Shown piece after piece: positions 1 through 4,825 of a stretch of 7,065 nt of DNA (position 1 is its first letter; every line of letters starts with the position of its first letter). The notes beneath the pieces are model-generated. The model ran no database searches, had not been told where the DNA came from, and saw only the letters and a list, made by a program, of their open reading frames with translations. The position numbers and the translations under genes are program-made. This stretch comes from Candidatus Hermodarchaeota archaeon. Its GTDB lineage: Archaea; Asgardarchaeota; Hermodarchaeia; Hermodarchaeales; Hermodarchaeaceae. The stretch covers positions 1 through 7,065 of the forward strand of contig JAEOSA010000101.1 in NCBI GenBank assembly GCA_016840595.1. Direction: 5' to 3'.

Positions 1-764
1 TCACAACAAAGCGAGCTGTAAGCCGAATGCGCGAATCTATTGAAGTGATGAAACTTCTCTGGACAGCACAAGGTCCTGTTGATTTTTCAGGAAACTTCTT
101 TTCCTTGCGAAGAGCTGTTCTGCTTCCTAAACCAGTGCAACAACCATCAGTACCTGTTTGGGTTGCAGGAAATGGTCCTGTTACACGGCGTGTTACAGCT
201 AAACATGGTGATGGGTGGTTTCCATTTCCTGGGTTACCCCGGTTTTACAAAGACGGTCTCGAAGATATTCATCAGCACATGAAACGCTTTGGTCGGGATC
301 CCGCAGAGTTAGCATGTGGGTTTTGGGGACGAGTGTATATGCATGATGACCCCGACAACATTGCTCAATATGTGAATCGATTCCGTGGTGAACTGGCCCT
401 GAATCCTTGGATAATTCGTGAAATTGGATATTCGAAGGATGGATTTGACCAAATTTATCGCGATATGGATTTAGATCCAAACCGCCTCAGTCTTCTAACA
501 TATGATGCAGATGACATCGCTAAGCTCGATATCAGTAAACTCCTTCCATTGATTTCAGATATTCCGGAATCGGAGTTGAAGACAGTTATGTTGGTAGGTA
601 CTCCTGATGAGCTTGCAAAGAAAATCGAGGCTTTCATCGATGCAGGAGTTGATCATTTCTGCTTTGAAATCATTAATGGAGCGAGTAAGCGCAATGCACC
701 CTATACCTATTTTGATGTTTCACGGATACTTGCGGAAGAAATCTATCCGGCATTAAATAGCTAG
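1..764 (+). CDS. LLM-class F420-dependent oxidoreductase (Mer-like), N-terminus outside window
   Basis: The reading frame is open from the left edge (first full codon at 3), so the ATG at 27 is internal and roughly the first third of the protein is missing. What remains is typical of the luciferase-like/methylenetetrahydromethanopterin reductase family, TIM-barrel enzymes that usually use F420 or flavin for hydride transfer. Counting from the ATG at 27, the marks are REAIEVM-type MRESIEVMKLLW (1-12), the VDFSGNFF strand (18-25), PVWVAGNGP (43-51), the HGDGW motif (60-64), and the C-terminal VGTPDELAKKIEAF...GVDHF segment (190-211), where family members bind the cofactor phosphate. The protein is soluble, with no membrane segment. 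The substrate cannot be read from the sequence; Mer itself, a glucose-6-phosphate dehydrogenase-type or an alkanal/secondary alcohol-type enzyme all share these motifs. The gene ends convergently with the next gene in a shared CTAG. Family call is secure; F420 (rather than FMN) is inferred from the archaeal context. Confidence 0.88.
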   Translation, partial: TTKRAVSRMRESIEVMKLLWTAQGPVDFSGNFFSLRRAVLLPKPVQQPSVPVWVAGNGPVTRRVTAKHGDGWFPFPGLPRFYKDGLEDIHQHMKRFGRDPAELACGFWGRVYMHDDPDNIAQYVNRFRGELALNPWIIREIGYSKDGFDQIYRDMDLDPNRLSLLTYDADDIAKLDISKLLPLISDIPESELKTVMLVGTPDELAKKIEAFIDAGVDHFCFEIINGASKRNAPYTYFDVSRILAEEIYPALNS

Positions 765-1996
765 CGTTCAACCTTGCGGGCGAGAATGAATACAAATAAG
801 GCAAGGAAGAATTTGCCAATAAAGGCGGTGACGCTAGCTACCCAGAATGCGGGTATCACATCAAAGGGTATTGGTGGGGCCACAGCAAAGGATACTAACG
901 CTATCGCGAAACTTGACGTAAATGTGATGAAGGGATTCAGGGGGATGATACTCTGTTGCATGGTAATAATGTGTAGAGCAATAGCCGTGAGAAAGACCGT
1001 GAACAAAGTCCATCCCATGAGTTTCGAGGGCTCATCGCCGTAACCAAACAGCGTGTCTAATAATTTATTATTTACTCCGCGAATCCCCCAACGAATACGT
1101 TGACCAAATGAAAGAGGTTCAACACCTTTTTCTGTCTCCTTGTTGGAGGCTTTGTTCCAAGAGGATTGACGAGTGGAACGCATTTCTTTCAAGTAGTGTT
1201 TGCTACTGAGATCCAATCGACCCTCCTGTTTGAAGTAAATTTTCAGAACTCGGTAATCACGGACAAGATCCTCTGTATCTCGTGGTTCTACGTTATAGTC
1301 TTCAAGGGTGTATGCCCGGGGATGATTTCCTGTTCCCAAATCAGATCGAAGCCCAAGGCGTTCTTGTTCGGCAACAAGATTGTCGAGTGAAGCTGCGTTT
1401 TTCAGTGTACATAGCATTAATTGTGCTGATCCAAATTTTCCAGCGAAATACACGTTATCGATATGTGTGCTATCAAAATGAGCTGAAACGAGGTTGGCTC
1501 CTCGCAAATCTGTGTATTCCAATTTGGCACTGTCGAACATGGCTCCCTGTAAATCCGCCCGTACAAAATCTGCATATTGAAGTTCTGTGAGAATCAACTG
1601 TGCTCGTCGTAGGTTTGCTCCCCACAGAATCGCGCCTTTCAAGTTCGCTCCCCAAAGGTCTGCTTCGAGAAGATTAGCTTGACTCAGATTTGCTCCTTGA
1701 AGGTTGGCGTTGGTTAGTGAAGCTCCATGGAGGTTTGCATCATGCAACAGGACTTCCAACATGATAGCGTCATCCAGTCTACCGTCTACCAGATACGCTT
1801 CACAGAGGTGTTTCTGTTCTTCCTCGCTTTGACTAAAATCGATACCTCGAAGATCTTTATCAGGAAGAACTTGGTGCCACCGGCAATATGGACTACCCGG
1901 AACTGTAGGATGTGAACAACGTTCACCCCGCTTATGACAGGGGCGTTCGTGGCGATAGATGTAAGTGCAGACCGCTGGTGGCACTTGTCCGGACAC
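761..1996 (-). CDS. Pentapeptide-repeat membrane protein with Cys/His N-terminus and degenerate ion-channel-like C-terminus
   Basis: This 411-residue protein has four parts. Residues 10-41 hold a Cys/His cluster (C10, C20, C27, C38, H41, with H16, H21 and H29 nearby) that looks like a small zinc-binding module. Residues about 77-185 are some 20 tandem pentapeptides of the A(N/D)LxG type, expected to fold as a right-handed quadrilateral beta-helix. Residues about 240-325 (YRVLKIYFKQEG, HYLKEM, LLDTLFGYGDEP) match the linker usual in pentapeptide proteins fused to a two-helix ion-channel domain. Residues 325-346 and 383-405 are membrane helices; the second ends with the family's LALFVFILARK tail. 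The loop between them (about 358-382) sits where TxGYGD would be, but reads AVAPPIPFDVIP, so a K+ filter is not recognisable. Start is GTG at 1996, with GAGGGGG (2005-2011 on the opposite strand) 8 nt upstream; no ATG is available in frame before it. The stop overlaps the convergent oxidoreductase by 4 bp. Role unknown; a membrane sensor or non-K+ pore is inference. Confidence 0.87.
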   Translation of the reverse strand: MSGQVPPAVCTYIYRHERPCHKRGERCSHPTVPGSPYCRWHQVLPDKDLRGIDFSQSEEEQKHLCEAYLVDGRLDDAIMLEVLLHDANLHGASLTNANLQGANLSQANLLEADLWGANLKGAILWGANLRRAQLILTELQYADFVRADLQGAMFDSAKLEYTDLRGANLVSAHFDSTHIDNVYFAGKFGSAQLMLCTLKNAASLDNLVAEQERLGLRSDLGTGNHPRAYTLEDYNVEPRDTEDLVRDYRVLKIYFKQEGRLDLSSKHYLKEMRSTRQSSWNKASNKETEKGVEPLSFGQRIRWGIRGVNNKLLDTLFGYGDEPSKLMGWTLFTVFLTAIALHIITMQQSIIPLNPFITFTSSFAIALVSFAVAPPIPFDVIPAFWVASVTAFIGKFFLALFVFILARKVER

Positions 1997-2020
1997 TGTA
2001 TTTACCCCCTCTGTTAGAGG

Positions 2021-2039
2021 TTCGGTGTGTCTCTCCGAA
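2021..2039. other. Short inverted repeat in the pentapeptide-gene leader
   Basis: TTCGG at 2021-2025 pairs with CCGAA at 2035-2039 around a 9-nt loop, 25 nt upstream of the GTG start of the pentapeptide gene. It could form a leader hairpin or be a weak operator half-site pair. Five-base arms are common by chance, so support is low. Confidence 0.2.
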
Positions 2040-2079
2040 ATGGGTGGCTTCCCCAGTTACTTTCTCCTCTCATTTTGAG

Positions 2080-2088
2080 ATATTATTA
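2080..2088 (-). promoter_or_regulatory. Candidate TATA box for the pentapeptide-repeat gene
   Basis: Read on the minus strand the sequence is CTAATAATATCTC, an A/T box in an otherwise mixed-composition stretch. Archaeal initiation about 25 nt downstream would fall near 2058 and give a leader of about 60 nt containing the GAGGGGG ribosome site. The divergent intergenic stretch 1997-2223 holds this box, the 2021-2039 inverted repeat and the forward promoter at 2153; I saw no additional gene in it. Confidence 0.3.
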
Positions 2089-2152
2089 GCCTTTGGGAAG
2101 GTGAGCGATGGGAATATACAAATTCGCGGTTTATTGAGAATTCCTTGCATGC

Positions 2153-2162
2153 TTTTTATATG
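2153..2162 (+). promoter_or_regulatory. Candidate TATA box for the acyltransferase gene
   Basis: TTTTTATATG is the best archaeal-type TATA box in the divergent region. Initiation about 25 nt downstream (near 2184) would give a leader of about 40 nt ending in the GGTGA site and the ATG at 2224. Confidence 0.45.
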
Positions 2163-2211
2163 AGAGCGTATCCGGTAGCATCTCGAAACACTCTTCGTAT
2201 CTCCATGAAAT

Positions 2212-2216
2212 GGTGA
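2212..2216 (+). promoter_or_regulatory. Ribosome binding site GGTGA, fixes start at 2224
   Basis: GGTGA, complementary to the 3' end of archaeal 16S rRNA, lies 7 nt before the ATG at 2224. The same motif and spacing occurs before the genes at 4826 and 6922, which supports all three starts. Confidence 0.75.
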
Positions 2217-2223
2217 CATCATA

Positions 2224-3369
2224 ATGGCCGAAGCTGCATCATTTGTTGAACAGAATAGCCGAATCCGGTCAATTGATGTTCTTCGTGGCGTGGCACTCGT
2301 CTTTATGGTAATCAACCATTTTGGCCAAACCTTTGTGGGTGGCGGATATCACTCCCCAGTTGCTGCAGCTATTCTCTTCTTTGGGATAATTCCTGCTCCG
2401 CTCTTCTATATTGTTGCAGGAATTGGAGTGGTATTGACAAATCACCAAATGCGCAAGAAGGAGGCAACTACGAAAACTATCTGGCAATGGGTGTTCATTC
2501 GGGGAGTGCTTATTATGGGTTCAGGCTACCTCTTTGCGATAACATTCTTTGGCCCGGTCTGGTGGCTTGATTGGAGTATTCTCCAGCTTATCGGATTCTC
2601 TCTCATTATATGCCAAATAGCCTTGTTAATTCCTTGGCGGTATCGAATCATCCTCCCTATCATCCTCATTGCATTGATGCCTACTGTTCAGGATTGGCTG
2701 AATTATGATGTGGTGGTTGGAACTGTGGGAAACATTCAGTATGCACCACCATCTACGTTGTTTGATCATCTGTCAGCAATCATTGCTACAGGCAAAGCAC
2801 CCATATTTCCCTGGCTAGCCTGTCCAATAATAGGAACGATTCTTGGAGAATTCTTTGTTGAACGACCCTCCAATCCCCGGCGCATCGTCTATAGTTCATT
2901 GCTTGTTGGAGGGAGCATGTGCCTCTTAGTTCTTCCCCTACTAGTTCTATTTAGTGATCCTGTTACCCAATACCCCCTAACAAGTGGCTTCCTATTCCTT
3001 TCAACTGGAATGGCACTATTGGCGGTAGCGAGTGTAGTAACAACGGTGGACATGTGGGGCTGGTGGAATCTAGCGAGTAAGTTCATAGAAGTGAATGGGC
3101 AGATTGCGTTGCTTTCGTATATTACTCATCATTTCTATGGAATAACACTAATCGGTGTGATTTTAGGTTTCTATCGAGCGCTAGAGGTCATCGGGTTGAC
3201 CGTAATCATAATCAGCTACTTTGTCCTCGTTCTGGTGTTCGCCTACTTTTGGCTACCGTTTCGAAAAGGGCGTTCTGCTTACTGGGATATTGCAGTCACC
3301 TATCTCATTCTCTTTCTTGCGCTTTTCGGACGCTGGATATTAGCCGTTGTTGGATTCTGGACATTCTAG
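2224..3369 (+). CDS. Polytopic membrane acyltransferase, HGSNAT/DUF1624 type
   Basis: This 381-residue protein is almost entirely hydrophobic, with about 11 predicted membrane helices (roughly 18-37, 47-72, 87-110, 116-136, 139-157, 193-213, 221-243, 252-275, 295-316, 322-345, 354-378). The N-terminal motif RIRSIDVLRGVALVFMVINH (13-32) is the signature of the heparan-alpha-glucosaminide N-acetyltransferase catalytic family (DUF1624) and its DUF418/acyltransferase-3 relatives. H32 in the first helix is a candidate acyl-accepting histidine, but I have not aligned it to the human catalytic residue. FPWLACPIIGTILGEFF (195-211) and the NGQIALLSYITHHF segment (291-304) are further family-type signatures. 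Members move an acyl group from cytoplasmic acyl-CoA across the membrane onto an external sugar or polymer. The substrate here is unknown; a cell-surface glycan is the natural guess. Start is ATG with GGTGA 7 nt upstream. The substrate-binding gene follows after 45 bp on the same strand. Confidence 0.8.
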   Translation: MAEAASFVEQNSRIRSIDVLRGVALVFMVINHFGQTFVGGGYHSPVAAAILFFGIIPAPLFYIVAGIGVVLTNHQMRKKEATTKTIWQWVFIRGVLIMGSGYLFAITFFGPVWWLDWSILQLIGFSLIICQIALLIPWRYRIILPIILIALMPTVQDWLNYDVVVGTVGNIQYAPPSTLFDHLSAIIATGKAPIFPWLACPIIGTILGEFFVERPSNPRRIVYSSLLVGGSMCLLVLPLLVLFSDPVTQYPLTSGFLFLSTGMALLAVASVVTTVDMWGWWNLASKFIEVNGQIALLSYITHHFYGITLIGVILGFYRALEVIGLTVIIISYFVLVLVFAYFWLPFRKGRSAYWDIAVTYLILFLALFGRWILAVVGFWTF

Positions 3370-3414
3370 CAATAGGAGCAATTAAGTGGCGTAAAGAAGA
3401 GAAGACTTGTTGTC

Positions 3415-4359
3415 ATGAAAGAACTTCGCATTGGCCATCTTTCCACGGCTTACCATACCGCCTTTATCTTAATGGGTGGCCGCTGGGTTCAAGAGAAAAT
3501 GAACGTAAAGGCAGACTGGAGCCTGTTTCCCACTGGACCTGCCATGGTGCAAGCGTTTCAGAAAGGTGAATTGGATCTCGGTTATATTGGTCTTCCACCA
3601 GCAATGATTGGAATGGAACAAGGCTTAGACATCAAATGTGTAGGAGGCGGCCATGTCGAAGGGACAGTTTTAACTGCACTCCCCGAATTTCAAACTATCA
3701 CGGTTTTGGGATCGGTTAAGGCGACCTTAGAGCAATTTATCGGTAGGAAGATAGGGACACCCACTCGAGGTTCGATCCATGATGTCATCATCCGAAAACT
3801 GGTTACTGATGAAGGATTAGGCGATTCTGTTATAATAGAAAATTTCACCTGGGCTGACTTCATCTTGGAAGCCATGGAAGACAAGAAAGTTGCTGGGGGC
3901 TGTGGAACTCCACCTCTTGCGGTTCTCGCTAATCGGTATCTCAATGCTCCTCTTGTTTTGCCCCCGAGTTTCATTTGGCCTTATAATCCTAGTTACGGGA
4001 TTGTAGCTACACAAACGATGATTGACGAAAAACCAGAACTTATCGAAGGTTTTCTTAGAATACACGAAGATGCCTGTAACCTAATCCGTGAAAACCCCTC
4101 TGAAGCGGCTGAACTTGCTGTGAAGGAAATTGCGATCGTTAAACGAGAGTTCTTACAACAGGTGTTCAAAGTCTCTCCCAAATATTGTGCTAGCTTGCCA
4201 CCTGAGTATATCAAATCCACATTGGATTTTATTCCTGTTCTTCAAAAGATGGATTATATCAAACGAGATCTAACTGAATCCGAAGTTTTTGAAACGCGCC
4301 TTATTGAAAGAGTGCACACTGAGGCTCATCATTATGATAGCCCAGCTAGTTTGGTGTAA
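3415..4359 (+). CDS. NMT1/SsuA-like substrate-binding protein without signal peptide
   Basis: This 314-residue protein has the type II periplasmic-binding-protein fold of the NMT1/THI5/SsuA/TauA group. The first lobe shows MKELRIGHL (1-9), a GPAMVQAFQKGELDLGYIGLPPA-like segment at 41-63 where such proteins sample the ligand, and GRKIGTPTRGSIHD (110-123). The second part carries GGCGTPPLA (161-169), NPSYGIVATQ (191-200) and the EKPELIEGFLRIHEDA helix (205-220). It begins directly at the first beta strand, with no hydrophobic leader and no lipobox cysteine, and no ABC permease or ATPase gene is in view. It may therefore work inside the cell as a ligand-binding or biosynthetic enzyme, as MqnA/MqnD and THI5 do within this fold, or be exported by another route. 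The THI5 CCCFC iron motif is absent. The frame is closed by TAG at 3373-3375 and has no better start; there is no clear GGTGA site, only purine-rich GAAGAGAAGA. Ligand unknown. Confidence 0.8.
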   Translation: MKELRIGHLSTAYHTAFILMGGRWVQEKMNVKADWSLFPTGPAMVQAFQKGELDLGYIGLPPAMIGMEQGLDIKCVGGGHVEGTVLTALPEFQTITVLGSVKATLEQFIGRKIGTPTRGSIHDVIIRKLVTDEGLGDSVIIENFTWADFILEAMEDKKVAGGCGTPPLAVLANRYLNAPLVLPPSFIWPYNPSYGIVATQTMIDEKPELIEGFLRIHEDACNLIRENPSEAAELAVKEIAIVKREFLQQVFKVSPKYCASLPPEYIKSTLDFIPVLQKMDYIKRDLTESEVFETRLIERVHTEAHHYDSPASLV

Positions 4360-4364
4360 AGCTT

Positions 4365-4649
4365 TTATCCACCGGCAACCGGGGGAATAAGCACCAATTC
4401 ACTCTCATTATGAACCGGAGTTTTGAAACCATCCAGGTTCTCAATGTTTTTGCCATCAATAAAGTAGATAATTTTCAATCCGCGGAGGTCTCGTCCAGAG
4501 CGTATCATCCGTTGAAACGCTTTCCCATATTTTCGGGAGAGGGTTTGGAGAATATCTTCCACTGTTCCTTCATCACCGATTTCGATAACCTCTTCTCGGG
4601 TTCCCGTAATTTCCCGGATGACGCTGAGGTATCGAACCGTGACATACAT
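4365..4649 (-). CDS. MoaD/ThiS/SAMP-family beta-grasp sulfur carrier or protein modifier
   Basis: The product is 94 residues, the usual size for MoaD and archaeal SAMP proteins. It opens with VTVRYLSVIREITG (3-16), the typical MoaD first strand and loop, has the VEDILQTLSRKYG helix (30-42), a V(L/F)IDGKNI-like strand (60-69), and ends SELVLIPPVAGG. The exposed C-terminal Gly93-Gly94 is the hallmark: an E1-like enzyme adenylates it, and it then becomes a thiocarboxylate sulfur donor for molybdopterin or tRNA thiolation, or is joined to lysines of target proteins. No MoaE, MoeB/UbaA or other molybdopterin gene is adjacent, so sulfur carrier and protein modifier cannot be separated. The start at 4649 is well bounded: TGA in the same frame lies two codons upstream (4656-4658). 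No strong ribosome site is present (GAGGA is 15 nt away), which suggests a very short or absent leader. It converges with the binding-protein gene, leaving only 5 bp between stops. Confidence 0.85.
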   Translation of the reverse strand: MYVTVRYLSVIREITGTREEVIEIGDEGTVEDILQTLSRKYGKAFQRMIRSGRDLRGLKIIYFIDGKNIENLDGFKTPVHNESELVLIPPVAGG

Positions 4650-4681
4650 GGTGGCTCAGCTGTTCCTCTGCAGGTCCTTCC

Positions 4682-4690
4682 GTTATAAAC
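4682..4690 (-). promoter_or_regulatory. Candidate TATA box for the MoaD/SAMP-like gene
   Basis: On the minus strand this reads GTTTATAAC. Initiation about 25 nt downstream falls near 4660, giving a leader of only about 10 nt, which fits the missing ribosome site of the gene starting at 4649. Confidence 0.4.
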
Positions 4691-4741
4691 GTCACGAAGG
4701 TTCTATTATCAAAAAGATAAGGGTTTTCCTGTATCTTATTT

Positions 4742-4757
4742 CCTTCAATTTTGAAGG
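4742..4757. promoter_or_regulatory. Perfect 7-bp inverted repeat, candidate operator
   Basis: CCTTCAA (4742-4748), a TT spacer, then TTGAAGG (4751-4757) form an uninterrupted two-fold symmetric site in the divergent region between the MoaD-like gene and pyruvate kinase. It ends 2 bp before the A/T box at 4760-4770, the position of the archaeal BRE and of many dimeric-regulator sites. It is about 90 bp from the MoaD-like start, so it most likely concerns pyruvate kinase. As a hairpin it would have a 2-nt loop, so a DNA-binding site is the better reading. Confidence 0.4.
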
Positions 4758-4759
4758 GC

Positions 4760-4770
4760 AAAACTAAATA
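4760..4770 (+). promoter_or_regulatory. Candidate TATA box for pyruvate kinase
   Basis: AAAACTAAATA lies directly after the inverted repeat. Initiation about 25 nt further would be near 4792 and give a leader of about 34 nt that includes the GGTGA site. A small CCTC/GAGG stem at 4774-4784 lies between box and start and is probably incidental. Confidence 0.35.
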
Positions 4771-4813
4771 GCACCTCTGCGAGGGGTTCAACAGCGATGA
4801 GGTTTGGAGAACA

Positions 4814-4818
4814 GGTGA
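4814..4818 (+). promoter_or_regulatory. Ribosome binding site GGTGA, fixes start at 4826
   Basis: GGTGA with a 7-nt spacer (CTATCAC) precedes the pyruvate kinase ATG, matching the arrangement at 2212 and 6910. Confidence 0.75.
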
Positions 4819-4825
4819 CTATCAC

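Noticed and set aside
1034..1045. GYGD tetrapeptide (residues 318-321) in the pentapeptide protein, resembling a K+ selectivity filter
   Set aside because: It lies before the first membrane helix, in the GYGE/DxP segment common in the linker of this family, and not between the two helices where a filter must be.
1442..1768. Direct DNA repeats of about 15 bp as a possible non-coding array
   Set aside because: They are the codon-level trace of the pentapeptide repeats; copies are diverged and in frame, with no spacers as in CRISPR.
3387..3395. GTG-GCG-TAA after GGAG in the gap before the binding-protein gene
   Set aside because: A two-codon frame is not credible as a gene; GGAG at 3374-3377 is not in reach of the ATG at 3415.
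3415..4359. Thiamine pyrimidine synthase (THI5/NMT1) assignment for the binding protein
   Set aside because: The fold class fits, but the THI5 CCCFC motif is missing, so a specific function is not justified.
4573..4791. A 72-codon minus-strand frame upstream of and overlapping the MoaD-like gene
   Set aside because: Its last third is the shifted frame of the MoaD-like gene, it would bury the promoter region, and it shows no family motif or ribosome site.
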